64,000 nucleotides of DNA, from positions 1,316,115-1,380,114 of the forward strand of contig JAQFVV010006354.1 in NCBI GenBank assembly GCA_028023455.1, written 5' to 3'. How positions within the stretch are numbered: the first letter of the stretch is position 1; each line of letters opens with the position of its first letter. Under the pieces are notes generated by a model. That model was not told the origin of the DNA, ran no database searches, and worked only from the letters and a program-made list of their open reading frames with translations. Origin of the DNA: Epiperipatus broadwayi (taxonomy: Eukaryota; Onychophora; Udeonychophora; Euonychophora; Peripatidae). Below are positions 39,002 to 60,976 of this stretch, one piece after another. The position numbers and the translations under genes were made by a program.

Positions 39002-41000
39002 TTAAACCAAACAAATCTGACATTTAAATTTAATAACATTACAAAATTGATTATAATCTAAATTGAAGTAATTAATATTACTACAAATCTGATTATATAA
39101 AGATGGTAGCCTAAATGAAGCAGAAAATCTAAGAATATTGGAATAACAAGTTTTAATGTAACAAACAGAAGCAGATCGAGTATCACACACATGAGATCTA
39201 ATTATAATAGTAGAAATTGTGTTAGATAAAATAACTATTTTATTAACAAGTTTATAAAGATATTTAAGATCTTTATATTGTCTTATAGAAGAAAGATGAA
39301 TCACAATTTTATTTCCCAAAGAAACATATTTAGAAAACTTATTAGACACTGATTGTAATAAATTACACCCCTGTTTAGAGCTAGGATTCCAAATGACTGA
39401 ACAATATTTAATGATGGGAAGAACCAATAATAAAAATAATTTAAATTTTGTATCACCACTGAAATGATCACCAAACCTTAGAATAGTACCTATAATTTTT
39501 AAAGCCTTACCAATAATCATTTTCAAATGAGGAAGAAAGGATCCATCACTAGAAAATATAACCCCCAAATCTTTTTGGGATTCAACAGAAATAATTTTGT
39601 GAGAATTAATAAAATAAAAAAAATGCATAACTTCAGATTTTTTTAGAATATGAGACTAAGGAACATTTACTGAAATTAACAATCATATTATTTAGATCAC
39701 ACCAAGCATTAAAATTATATATATATCCTTTTGAAGAAGAGTGCAATCAAACACAGATGTGATTCTTCTAAAGATTTTACAGTCATCTGCATAGCACAAA
39801 AGATAAGAAGATTTTAAGCAATCCTTAAGGTCATTCATATAAATGTTAAAAAGCATAGGTGCTAAAATACTACCCTGAGGAACTCCCAAATTACATTTAA
39901 AATTAGATGAAATAGTATTATTAAATTTAATATATGCAGTATGACCATGAAGAAAGGATTGAAACCAATAAACAAGCTTAGTAAAAAAACCCATTTGATA
40001 TAATTTGCGAAGAAGAATACTGTGGTCTACTTTATCAAAAGCATTTGATAAATCAAAATAAACAACATCAAGTTTTTGCTGGTCCTCAATAGCATGAGCT
40101 ATATGATCATAAATTGTTAAGAAATTAGTTTCTACAGATCTATTAGGTATAAAACCATGCTGTGAAGATGAAATGAGTTTACAAACATCTAAAATAAATT
40201 TATTATAAACACACCTCTCAAAAATTCTAGCAATAATATGCAAGATAGAAATAGGTCTATAGTTATTAACACAATCATGTGATCCATTCTTAAAAATTGG
40301 AACCATTTTGGCACACCCAAGCACATTAGGAAAAACACAAGAGGTCAGTGATAAATTAAAAATAAATGCAAGAGGTACTGGAATAAATTCATCTAGCCCT
40401 TTGTAAATAAATGAAGGAATATTATCATTTCCCAAACTAGAATGAATTTTAAGTCGCTTAATAGCCATAACAACATCATCCTTAGAAACATGGTCAATCA
40501 TACAACGCACAGTTGAAGAATTACAAAATAATGCAATATTTGAAGATATTGTATCATGTGATGAATATACATCAGCAAAATGTTTTGAAAAGTCATTTGC
40601 ACTTAAAGTGAAACCATGAGTAGCTTGAACCCTTTTCTTACCCAAATCAGACTTATTAATGAAATCCCAAAATTCTTTAGGGTTAGAAGAAATATTAACC
40701 TCAATTTTTCTAATATAATTCTACAAATCTCTTTTATAAACATGCTTCACCAATCTTCTGAAATTAATAAAATTATTATAAAAAAAGATATTCTGTGTTT
40801 TAAAATAAAGACTACGATGATAAGACTTCCTTTTAATAATTTTAACAAGATCACATGAAAACCAAGGAGGAAAACTCTTATAAAAAGCCACTTATTGGGA
40901 ATATACAAATCAATAAAACTATTAAGAATCTTTAAAAACCCATCCAAGCAATGATTTACATCATTAAAAGAATACAAAAAATTCCAATTAACCTTAGAAA

Positions 41001-41005
<5 letters not shown>
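39002..41005 (-). pseudogene. LINE ORF2 (reverse transcriptase), frameshifted
   Basis: The first remnant (about 41005-40870) reads NFSKVNWNFLYSFNDV and ends LIDLYIPNKW-like, the linker before RT in Jockey elements. The longest frame (40645-39692, no ATG of its own) holds the RT domain: AIKRLKIHSSLGNDNIPSF, NNYRPISIL, HGFIPNRSVETNFL, the catalytic block VVYFDLSNAFDKVDHSILL, GVPQGSILAPMLFNIYMNDL and the active-site YADD (in LLCYADDCKIF). A frameshift in a TA run near 39720 shifts reading, and the domain after RT continues at 39628-39002 (DLGVIFSSDGSFLPHL, then KYCSVIWNPSSK). At least two more frameshifts lie near 40650-40870. Catalytic residues are intact, so inactivation is by frameshift and truncation. 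The endonuclease is absent. Confidence 0.85.
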
Positions 41006-41067
<62 letters not shown>

Positions 41068-41098
41068 CTTCATCATCATCATCATCATCATCATCATT
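41006..41098. repeat. (AAT)n followed by (CAT)n
   Basis: AAT tract 41006-41067 and CAT tract 41070-41097, directly at the 5' edge of the LINE. It explains the poly-N/poly-H and poly-I/poly-Y ORFs on both strands. Confidence 0.95.
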
Positions 41099-49337
<8,239 letters not shown>

Positions 49338-50697
49338 AGAGGCTTAAAATTCAAAGATCATTGTGCCCTTGCTTGACTTTCTGCAAAGAATACGTAAAAA
49401 TAATAATATAAATATATAAATACTATAATGGAGATATATAAAATCATATATATGTGAAATTTTTTTATATGTAAATGCATGTGGTTGGAGAAATGGGTTA
49501 TTTTTTTACGCTTTATTTATTTGGTTAAGTACTTTTTGATGCCAATTCAAACAAATAAATAAAGTTCGAAGAAAATTAATCCATTTCATCAAACATATGC
49601 ACAAACCTACAATAACTATTACATAAATAACGGAGTAAAAATTAAAATTATATATCATATTTCAAAAGATGTTATAACAGTGATATGATTGTTATAAATC
49701 TGCTTTCGATATTACTTGTCCTGTTTACGTGGTCATCATTACTACTATGTTATAGGTGCCACTTACACTTTCATTTTTTTGTTTTTTACATTTATATCTG
49801 CACCAGAACTAGACTATGAATATGTAGCTACCATCATATAAATAAAAAAAACGTCCCAGATTAGTCTATATATTTTAAATGAAAGTGAACTTAATATCTA
49901 TAAAAAGCTAAAATACAAATGTAATATGGTGCAATCATGTATGCTAATGAGAACGATATACCACATTTTTATAGAAACTGAATATAGTTTAACTATATTT
50001 CAAATGTATTTTAAATTTTCGTAATTTAAAACTTTTTCTTATTGATCTCTCACATGTAATAAATATCCTGAAAATTAGAAATATTATTTTTTAATTAGTA
50101 ACCAAATCTAATTTTCAATAATAATAATGGAAGAAATGGTTTTTTGTCTTTTCAACATTTCTATTTAATTTATAACTCTTTCTAGTAAGAACAGCATTGC
50201 TTATTTACTTTTTAACTTATAATAAAAAAAATATTCATGTACAAAACTATTTTTTGAGCATTTTCTGCAATAACCAATTTATGTACTCTATATATATGTT
50301 GTTTTTTTATTTTATTATTGGGTTACTCTTATATTAAAACATACTGTATTGGAACTACCCTACCCATCACTACTGAGTTCAAACCCTGTAACTCAGCTGG
50401 CAAATAAGTCAGAGTGAAATAATTATTTTCAATAATTATTATTATTATTATTATTAAAAAGGGGATTAAACTGACAGCTATTAGTTATATTTCCTAATCC
50501 CTTATTTGAATAACCATATTAACCAGGGTAAGCAAAGTTTAGCCAAAATAGAGCATTTTATGAAGCACAAAAGCTAATATTGCTACTTTCCTAGAAAGAT
50601 GCTTTACAAGACCCTTATTGAAAGACACATCCAACATTCATTTACAGGTTATTTTATATGATAGCTCTCTTACTCTACTTCTCAAGATGAATAGCCA
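49338..50697. other. AT-rich intergenic DNA with possible SINE
   Basis: The stretch 50345-50460 has a box-B-like GAGTTCAAACCC and ends in (ATT)n and A-rich sequence, compatible with a decayed tRNA-derived SINE. There is no second copy to prove it. The rest shows nothing. Confidence 0.45.
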
Positions 50698-50775
50698 CTC
50701 ATGCAATATATATATATATATATATATATTGCATGAGATATATCGGATCTATATATATATATATATATATATATA
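50698..50775. repeat. Perfect 40-bp palindrome and (TA)n
   Basis: CTCATGCAAT and ATTGCATGAG flank a TA tract (50698-50737). A second TA tract (50750-50775) follows and abuts the satellite fragment. Confidence 0.9.
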
Positions 50776-50930
50776 TGATCAATAGATGGAGCTTTACCAA
50801 AACCTCCAAAACAAGTGTATTCTGTTTACATAAACGTCAGAGTCAATATTCACTGTCTCGTTCATTTTGCTCCACCCTCAGATCAGCTGATTTCAAGCTG
50901 ATTTGCTCTCACCAGTGAAGGACAGGAGTT
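50776..50930. repeat. Satellite-family fragment, TA-bounded
   Basis: It starts TGATCAATAGATGGAGCTTT, matching the reverse complement of the ends of the units at 60977-61796 and more distantly the ATGGAGCTC end of 2777-4446. Homology runs to CACCAGTGAAGGACAGGAG, then another (TA)n starts. Confidence 0.75.
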
Positions 50931-53900
50931 ATATATATATATATTATAATAGTAACTAACAGTTATTATTATTGGTCTAACGTGTTTTATCTCTTGTGAA
51001 ATTATTTATAAATATAAATTTTTATTTGACTATTTTATTATGTAACATATATGTACTATTTATATATACATTTAAGTTTTAAATAATACATACCTTAAGC
51101 TTTTGAGTAAAATGCCAGATTTGAAGTTAAGAATAAATACTTATATATTTTTTTAATTTTATTATTAAATCTTAATGTCAGTGGAACAATTGATAGTTGA
51201 GTTAAGCATGAACTTGTATATAACACACGAGCAGATTCGTTCGTTCTCTTGATATAAAAAAACGAAAGAAAAAGAAAATCTTTTCTCTTTAAAAATAGCA
51301 TTTTTCTTTTATCAATACTACTATTTAACGATTGGAATTTAAATATCAACTTTTCCAAATTAAAATAATTTGTGGATTAAAAGTCTGCAAGGAAAATATA
51401 TTTAATTTTCTACTCAATCTTAAAGGAATAGCAATATAAAAGAAAAGAACGTCTGTTTAAGTTTTTTTGGAAACTACGTTGTTTTAATACTTCCGTGATT
51501 CTTCGGATATATATAAATTTAAGATAATTATATATATATATAGGATAAAACAATGTGTTTTGAGTAAAACAGCTTTATATCGTAAAGGTTTCGAAACCAA
51601 CCTTGCATGCTATTTTAAAATATTTTGAAATATTGAATATATAGAACATCTAGTGATAATAGAGAAATGAAGATTAAGAACATCTACATTCGAAGAATAT
51701 TTATTTTATTTCACATTAATCCGGTCATTGGATGTTATTAACAGTTTATCGTTTAAGGATAAATGGAATCATCATTGTACCAATGGATTGGTGATATGCT
51801 TCGTAAGAGATCTTCATTGGGATGATGAACTATAGACTTCAATATGTACTCTCAACTCTCTTATAAATAAGTTTCCTTTATTATTTATTTATATATATTA
51901 TAATAATGCTTATATTATTTTAATATGTTTATTATTATTATTATTATCTTTATTTCAAATTTGGCATCGCATCATATATATCTTAAAAGGAAAATTATAT
52001 TTATTATTAAATATAATTAATTGAAAGCTTAACATAATTCATCAAATTAGATGAGGGATATAAAAAATAGTTATTATTTGACAGATATCTTAAACAGGAT
52101 TATATTGTGTTTACTACGTAATATTGTAAACGTTTAATGTATTTTTATTTATTAAAAATACATATAATATATAAGTTATACAATGGTAAATAATACTTAT
52201 ATATGGGTAATTGTGAAGCATATAAATAAGAACGATAAATAAATTAATAAGTTACATAAATTATTAATTTTTGAACCCAGATATTGTTTTTATATATCTG
52301 TTAATTTAAGCTATTTTCTTTAATTTTTGAAAGTTTATTATAGTATTGAGTTTTATCATAGGGTATTAAATAAAAAAAATATCATTTATTAATATTCTTT
52401 TAAAATGATAAAATTCATCCGTATTTATTTATTAATATTTTATTATCTATTCTATTATATTTTTTATTGTTTATTAAATATTGATTTGTTAACGTGATCT
52501 CTTTGTCTAATCATTATTGAATTATATTATATATATGCTAGTATTATAAATATCATATGAATAATAGTTATAATTAATGCTTATATAAAGGCATATGAAA
52601 TAACTTGTTTTGAAATTATTCCTGAAAAGAGCTAATTGCAAATTCTCCGTGAGTTTGAATATCGTGGTATAATGGTGACTGAAAGAGGGATGAAAGATGG
52701 ATGACCTGATCTAAATTGTATTTAAACTTATTTAAAGATTATTGAGCTAGCATAATAAAGATATATATAATTATGGATTTAGTATTTCATCGATTCATTT
52801 CTAGCATTCTACTTGAAGACCCAAAGTCCGATTGTAGTGAAATGCGTATCCTCTTTCTAAGGAATTTAATCATCTCTTTATATTTAACAAGACCAACTTA
52901 GATTTTAAATATAATCCATTCTATTATATTTGGTGAACCTAACTGTGAAGCATTAAGTTAATGATTTCTAAACATTAAATATAATTGATTATATTATAAT
53001 TAATACATCAACTGGGATGATTAAATGCCGTTCCGTTATATTTGGTGCCTCAACTAAAGCTATCAAATAGGCTGTCCCGTTATAATATATATATATATAT
53101 ATGCATATATTTGATTAAGTATGGAATGAAGTGAATGAAATATTGAACACCAATTTTTGATCAAATATAAGATAAAAAAATCTTTTATTAATCTTAATTA
53201 GAAATATTAAAAGAAACAAACAAAAAATAATTATAATAAAAATATTACACCAGAAAAAAATCTAGTCTATATTACATTAATGTGTAATAAGAGCACACTC
53301 CCTACCATTTATTAGTTTTTTACTGTAGCACTTTAACTGCAACTTTGTGGTCATATAATATAAACACATAAAATAATAAACACAAAAATATAGATATATA
53401 ATACACATGCAGATCAATGACATTATACCAGAGAAAAAGAAATCAGTGAGATATATTCCAATTCATGAACAATTAAATAAAAAATATACATATTTATCTA
53501 ATTCTATAGGCATACATACATTCACACATTTACAGTTTAATTTTGCTATGGTATTTATTTAACTAAATCTAATTTTGTATGCATACACACACACACATAG
53601 ATATATCTTAATTTCTAAAATTTATATATTTAAAACACATCAGTAATAAAAAAAAAGTTCTTTCCTTACTTACACCAATGAAGGAGGTATACATTTTATG
53701 CCTGCTTTCTAAATATTTCAAAAACTAACTTGCAATACTCAATCATAGGAAACATTACATAATGCTGGCTTCTATGATGACCATTTCCCCTTTGTTCTCA
53801 GATAGAACAGAATTTCCCTGACATGTTCTCACTTACAAAGCTCTATTGAAATGTGCAATAGCAAACAGAGAAACAGATGATTTTAATTTAGCTTCTTTTC

Positions 53901-54383
53901 TTGGAAGACAGGATTTTTTTGCATAACAGTACATTTTAGATGTTGATGATTTGAAGCTTAGATCTGGTGCACTTGGCAAATATCTACTGCATTTTGTTTT
54001 GTTTACTAAACTTTTCTGGTTGGATTAATATCTTTTGTTAAAGCTATCAAAAATTGATTCCACAAATTATCCAAGAATTCTTTTTTTCTGACTCTGTACT
54101 TATAGTGTAATTACCATCTGACTGACTTTCTCTGTTAACTTTCTGAATGCTAACTGCTCTCTGACTGCCACAACTCTCTGATTATCACTTCTCTCTCTGA
54201 TGGTGTACTTTTCTCATCCAACTATATGCACACTAAAGAACAAAAATATTGTAATATTCAATGTTGATCTAAATTAATTTATTTTTCTAATCAGATTGCA
54301 GATGAGTCTTTTAATCTTTACAAAAAAAAAATCAATAATTTTTTTATAAAACGTTTTATCAATTAATTTTTTATAATATATAG
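50931..54383. other. AT-rich intergenic DNA
   Basis: Two similar motifs, TATATTTGGTGAACCTAAC (about 52926) and TATATTTGGTGCCTCAAC (about 53038), resemble retrotransposon PBS regions but have no accompanying LTR or ORF that I can recognise. 54060-54240 is pyrimidine-rich with repeated CTCTGACTG/CTCTGAT. No genes. Confidence 0.5.
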
Positions 54384-54388
54384 TATTA

Positions 54389-54551
54389 GTTTTAACAAGG
54401 CTGTAAACCTTAGCAAAGAGCGTCTGAAAAAATCGTCACTAGGGACCTCTCTTTTCTTCATAGCGTAAGCATGTGTTTTAAAGACCTACAGAGGTCCCTA
54501 GTGACGATTTTTTCAGACGCTCATTGCTAAGGTTTACAGCTTTGTTAAAAC
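54389..54551. mobile_element. Young hairpin MITE, 163 bp
   Basis: Arms 54389-54450 and 54490-54551 are inverted repeats with only two mismatches in about 62 bp, starting GTTTTAACAA(A/G)GCTGTAAAC. The loop is 39 bp. TATTA precedes (54384-54388) and follows (54552-54556), giving a 5-bp direct duplication; a TA duplication is the minimal alternative. No ORF. The superfamily is not assigned. Confidence 0.8.
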
Positions 54552-54556
54552 TATTA

Positions 54557-56899
54557 CTGAAATAATAGTGAGCGTTTAATAAAATTTATAATTACAAATA
54601 TATAGTATTGTAAAACAAATAATTAAAACAGAAATATGTCAAAGAAACAAATCCTTTAATTACTGACAAAAAGGAATTATAAGAATTTGGATATAACAAT
54701 GTTTTAATTAGACTCTGATGTAATTAAACACGTTAAAAAATTTTCTTTGAAAGATTTGTACTCAAGGAAAATTGAAACAATCTTTTTAGCATATATTTTT
54801 TCCTTTATTTACAAATTTGATTAAATGAACTAATATATATTTTAATTATATATTTTTTTTCTTATCTTAGACACACACTAAAAGTAATACACATTAAAGA
54901 AAATTAACAAAAATTAATATCACACACAAAAAAAAAAAACATAGTTGCAATATGCACAAATTGTACTGCCAATCTGGCAATTATATATATATATATTATC
55001 CACAAGTGTCTTTTTTGGTTTTTAAATTGTATTTATACTCTTACATTTTATGAGTCAATGAACACTTGTATACAGGGCTCGCTGACTAAAACTTGTGATG
55101 GGAGTTTGATCATCATCAGTTACCATCACAGTATATCAATATTACACTCATTTATAGACTATTTTTTTTTTGTACAACAATAAATATTATGCTAAAATCT
55201 ATGGTATATGGTAAACTCCATAGTAGAAATGCAATAATTTTTTTGTAATTGGTTATTGATTAGTTGAAAGTATTTTGTCAACAATAAGCTAATATAAATA
55301 TAATTCAAACTTTGTATAGTTTATCTTAACTATACTTTCATTACCACAATAGACCTTTTCTAATGAATATTTTTAAGTTTTATTTAGTGTCATTAAGTTT
55401 TTAACTGACCTCTTAAATGATCATTTTTACATAAATTTCTTCTTTAAAATATTTGTTAGACTTTTTTAGATAACAATTTTTAACTCATAGAGAAAGGTTT
55501 GATATTATTTTCAAAACTTATTATAGAAAACTTTTTAATAAATGAGAACAATGTTTTTTTACCATTTCTTAAGTGATCAGTCATAAAACAGTGCCAACTA
55601 TTTTTAATATTAAATATGTCAAGATAGTTTATAGCATTTTTCTGCATTTAACTATAATTGGTATCACATATCACATTAAATAATTGACTTGTTTTTTAAT
55701 GTCTTGTTGGTAAATTATTTAACTAATATTATAGTACTATTCTGTTGACATATGGATTGTCTATTATTACACTAGTTATTAAAGCAATAATTTACAAAAG
55801 AAATAAAAAACTAATTAATTAAAATATTTTAGTCTCACTGCATGTATCAAAAGCTGCTACTGTATTCCTGAGCTTAACATATTTCATTTATTGATGAATA
55901 AATGAGGATATTGCATTCAGGTATTTTTATCCTGTTTTTATTTTGTTTTGTAAAAACATAAACAAAAATATTTTTTTTAGTAACTCTCCTTTAGTACAGT
56001 AAACTTACTTAAAATTATAAATGTTATTTTCTAATTAAAAACTGACATTTAATTTTTGATATAATAATGTAAACAATATTTGTTTTTTTCTCTAACTTTT
56101 CTAATTAATTTTTAAACTAAATTTGTTATTAAAAAAATTGTAATTTATATATCTTTTACCTCACTATAAAAAATATTCTTATATAAAATTATTGTTGTGG
56201 TTTATCTATACCAAACTCTTTAAACATGTTGAACATATTTTTAATACGTCTACTATGTCAATCATTAGGCAATCCTTAAGAGAAGCCTAAGAAATATTTT
56301 ACATTTGATTACAGATTAGAAGACTCTATTCAATTATAACCTCTTATTTTTAGTTTTTGATATACTAGTATTAATCACCACTGATGAGATGGATAAATAA
56401 CATCCATTCTGCTATCCCTTCTTGCAAGTACATTAACATAAAATATTTGACTCAATTTGGAAATCAGATTCTTGTTTGACAAACTCTTGATTAAATATAT
56501 CAAATTCTAAAAATATACTATAAAATTATTAATATGAACTGTCACCAATATTGCAGAAGTGTAGATCCCAAGCATTCAAAATAAAATCACTACATGATGT
56601 TATCAACTCAAACACTTCAAATGCCAATAAAATTATTTAAACTTAATATTGCAAATATATAAAAATGCAGAATGGAAATTCTTTTATAAATTAATTTTCC
56701 AGCACAAACTTAATATAATTTTACTTCAGAGACTCATCATTCTTTAAATTCTTAAAATTTCTGAATTTATAGTTATTATTTAGTCATACTATGGCTGGTT
56801 TTCTTTCAAACCATTTTGTAAATCATACAAATTGTAAGGAAGATTGCTTAAATAGTATTACAATTATAATTGGATAAATAAGGTTCATGTATGCAATAT
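54557..56899. other. AT-rich intergenic DNA
   Basis: Nothing recognised. The 5' part of the fossil LINE that follows may extend into the last few hundred bases. Confidence 0.5.
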
Positions 56900-58960
56900 T
56901 TAGAGCCCTCCAATACAAATTGGCATACCATTTTTTTTCAGATCTTCATGCACCTTCTATAATTACAGGATACTTCAATTCTCATTTTTGTTTTTGGGAT
57001 ATATAAACGAGGATCAAGCATTTTGTGAAATTTCAGAACAGATGGGTTTAAACAGCATGCATTCAGTTTAGAATGTCAACAAAAATGATAAAAATCACCT
57101 GAAGTATGCTTTTCTCAGCAAAAGATTATTTTACCATTACCTGTTGAAGTACATTTATTAGATCATATCCACCATAACCAACATAAACCAAATCTAATCA
57201 CTTTTGGAATCTATATTCTTATTCTTAAAAGTTATGGAATTAAAGAAAATCTAACTAGAGTCTATCCATAAGATATTTTGAACAGAAACTTTTTCATCTG
57301 ATATTGTTAACAAATTTATAATAACAACTGCCAGAGAATCCATCTCTTAGGGATATCAAACAGTAATAATTAATTCCAGTTGAAAAATAAATTTTGTTCA
57401 TAGCCAGATTTTATCTAGCAAAATTTCAAAATTGGCTGACAAACTTGTAAAATGACTCAATAATGCTAGAGAAAAATAATGATTATCGAGAAACAACACT
57501 TTATAAAATATTGTCATAAAACCTGATCGTAGTTTGGTTGTCACAGATACATATGTTAAAAATCTTATTTATTTGACTTTTAAACTTAAAATAGATAGAA
57601 TGAGAAAAAGATTTAACAGAGGAGAATTTTAAGCATTTACTTTATAATGTTCATGTAATATCAATCTTATAAAAAGATTAGATATTGAAGCACTCTTAAT
57701 TGATCTTTTATTGATCAAATTATGAAAAGCATCTGGAGGAAATAACATTCTCACAGTGTTTAAAAAATTAGAGCTTAAAGTTAAAACATAGATTACAGAA
57801 TTCTGTATTCATTAATATCATTTTTACAGTAACTATTCAAAAAACTGATGTAAAAAAAAACTATAGTAGACTTAAAACTAGATAATTACAACCTTAATAC
57901 AAAAAAAAAAAACTGTTCTCCTAATATTATTATCTCAAAAGTCTGTTTAAAAGTATCATAATAATAAAAATTTCACCAATAGTAATAAAGTTATCTATCT
58001 ATAAAATAGGATAGTTTAGGTTAGATAAAATTTGCTATAAACATATTTTATTTTTTAACTCACATAGAAATAGGCTTTCAAAATTAATTAAAACTGGTGC
58101 TAACTTTATTAACCTAGCTACAGCTTATGATTCTATTTAAAATAATCACCTTTTAAAGTTTCTAAAATTCTTAAAGGCAGGAAAACCATTAATTATTTGA
58201 TAAAAAACCCTCAAAAAAATTCATGTGATATTAAGTTATTTTTTATAGTAGACTATCATCTATACATGATTTATTTCATGCATTTTCCTTTATTTCATAT
58301 ATTTATCAATGATCTTCTAGTTATGTGATGCAGGAAATTAATCTTGATTAATGATATTGCTTTGACTTTTCAAAAAAGATCCTATTATATACTAAATAGT
58401 AATAATCTTGGATCATAACCTAACTTATTTTTCCCATTTATTTAATGTTATATAAAAATTTAATTTCTAGGAATAATCTCTCTGAAAATTTAACTGATAT
58501 TACATGGAATTATAATGCAAATGTTTAAAGGACTACTGCCTTAGCACTATTATAGTCTGTTGGAAAATATTGTATCTCTGTTTAGAGAAAAAGTGGTAAT
58601 ACTAACTTCTGAATAGTCAATTAAATATTACCATCAGAAAAATCTTTCCCACATTCAATTCTACTTCTTGCAGTCACTTAATGTTTTTACTTATTCTTAG
58701 CCAGATGACTAAAGTGAAGTTGATTTATAAAAACTGGATATAAACCATTAGGCAAATGTGATTAATTAATAACTCATACATAGTTTTACTACTTAATATT
58801 GAACTCAAATTAAAATGCCTTTATTAGATATTCAACCAAAAATCTATAATCAAAGAATTACAGCATAAAATGGAATTTTTATGAGATTTCCAACAAATTT
58901 ATTTCTTCCGATATAAAACAAAGCCATATGAATTTAATATCAACCAATCTCATCAGCATT
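56900..58960 (+). pseudogene. Fossil Jockey-type LINE (endonuclease-RT)
   Basis: No ORF survives, but pieces in order match one LINE protein. The endonuclease motif LHAPSIITGYFNSHFCFWD (about 56947-57000; family GDFNSHH..W) comes first. Next is a QHKPNLITFGIYILILKS-like segment (about 57178-57235; family QHRPV.I..G..IPIIKS). Then come a KASGGNNI-like RT start (about 57725-57750), TGANFINLATAYDSI (about 58093-58137; family TGAVF.DL.AAYDTV), FHIFINDLLVM (about 58296-58328), LILINDIALTFQKRSYYIL (about 58340-58396, the YADD box with the aspartates' context lost) and a VILTSE...SIKYYHQ-like tail. Dozens of stops and frameshifts show great age. This is a different subfamily from the element at 38481-41008. 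Confidence 0.6.
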
Positions 58961-60165
58961 TTTATGAAATTTTCATAATCATTGCACTCATCTAATTCAC
59001 AAATGCAAAAAACCTCTTTGATAATGTTAACAGACACAAATTATTAACCAAATAGGTAATGATTGTTGAATATATTGTTGCATAGATATAATTTATGGAT
59101 TGAATAAATTCACTAGATGAATGAAATCTCTAGTAATTTCTTTGTGGTATTTTGTTACTAGTTAATATATAAGATACAAGGAAGAAAACCCATATATTAA
59201 TAGAATACATTTGATTATTTCTTTTTTTATCACTAAACCTTTTTTTCAATATATTTAAAATATAAATTGTTAATGTTTGCATTCAGTTTTATGTCAATAT
59301 CTTTTGAAGATCTTATAATTATATCATATGGATTTCTGACTTAATATATATGAAATAAAATCTAAGCTCACTCTATAATAGAAAAGAAGTACTTTCTATC
59401 AAAATTTCACTTTTATTAAAACAAAGCTACTTTTCATTGTTTGATAATAATTTGTTATTAATTAATGGCATTTACAGGATTTGATTTTATGTGTTTTATT
59501 TACAACTGTGCCAATAACCATCCAATTTCTGAAAGAGAACTAGCATAAATATAATAGTTAGAAAGCAGATGTGGATTTAAAGGCATTTATAGTTGTGTTG
59601 ATCAAAGCCACATTATTGTTTTTTCAGTTGCTAGTTTGGGTTTAAAGTAGTTGCTATTTTGAAGAATATAAAAAATCATTCCTGGAGGTATATAAATATT
59701 TCAAATGAATCTAAAATTAATAGTTTTATATTTAAAATGACAAAAGTTATAATTGAGTATGGTGAATATTATTTTATCTTTAATTAACAAATCATAGATG
59801 TTTTTAATTTAGAAACTTTAAATTACTTGTAGCATGAGTAGTAATACTGCATAGATACTTCCAGATGAATTTTTACATATATCTGATAAAGAAATCATTG
59901 GCTGTTTTGTAATACTTATATTATTTAAAAATGCTGTTAGATATATTGAAATTATAAGTTTGGAAGCAACATTATAAGACGGTCTTCTGTCGATAATATG
60001 TAGGAACCATAGGAAATTAATATATCTCCATTTTTTATGACAATATTAAAGGCTGTCTTTTTTAATTTAAACTTAAAATTCTAAATACTATATTAATCTA
60101 AAACTAATCTAAGCCAATTGGAAAAAAATTTAACTAAAAATATTTTTATAAACTTTGTAAGCTTA

Positions 60166-60166
<1 letters not shown>
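58961..60166. other. AT-rich intergenic DNA
   Basis: Nothing recognised. Confidence 0.6.
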
Positions 60167-60238
<72 letters not shown>

Positions 60239-60256
60239 CCCCCATATATATATATG
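60167..60256. repeat. (TA)n - C8 - (TA)n
   Basis: A TA tract of nearly 70 bp, eight C (60236-60243), then a short TA tract. Confidence 0.95.
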
Positions 60257-60833
60257 AGCCAGATAAAGATTGACATAGCCCTAGTTTTATTATGTAATAT
60301 AATAATTTAGTAATTAATAAATATTATAAAATATTCAGAGGTTTTTTTTAGGTATTTATTTCCCATATATTACAGCACAAAAATAAAGATTTAAAAAGTA
60401 CAAACCTTTGAAAAGAATAGTTTTAAGATCTCAGAATGATTTAATAGTTTTTCATAGGTATATCAATACTTTTTATGTTACTCTATTGGGATCCAGGTTA
60501 TTTTATCACACATACTCATGATTATTCTTTCTGACTATTTATAAAGACAAAGTAAACCAAATCTTTTATAACATATCATAGACTACATTCACTAAATATT
60601 TTATTATTTAATGTGCTGACTTGTCTCAGTAATTTATGCTAGGACAAAACTCAGTCTCACAAGATTTTCATGTCAACTATTTTATTTTTACATACAGATT
60701 GATAGACTTGTATTGAATATCGCGAACTATAATCCTATCAGTTAATTACAAACATAGCATATATAATTTTAAAAAATAAAAGTTTTGATTTTTTTAACAT
60801 ATTAATTCTTTATTTTCTTTTTCTTGGCCATAT
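60257..60833. other. AT-rich spacer
   Basis: Nothing recognised. Confidence 0.6.
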
Positions 60834-60960
60834 TCATTTATGAATAAATAATAATGATGTATAATTAGAAATCGATGTCTGTATTTCTTCAAAATATATT
60901 CATTTATGAATAAATAATAATGATGTATAATTAGAAATCGATGTCTGTATTTCTTCAAAA
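60834..60960. repeat. Exact 67-bp tandem duplication
   Basis: 60834-60900 is repeated without visible change over 60901-60960; the internal marker AGAAATCGATGTCTGTATTT occurs in each. It creates the repeated peptide in the minus ORF at 60794-60997, which is not otherwise gene-like. Confidence 0.95.
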
Positions 60961-60976
60961 TAATATATGTAAATTT

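Noticed and set aside
52926-53055. Two TATATTTGGTG motifs as retrotransposon PBS
   Set aside because: They resemble insect-type PBS regions, but no LTR pair or gag/pol remnant could be found around them.
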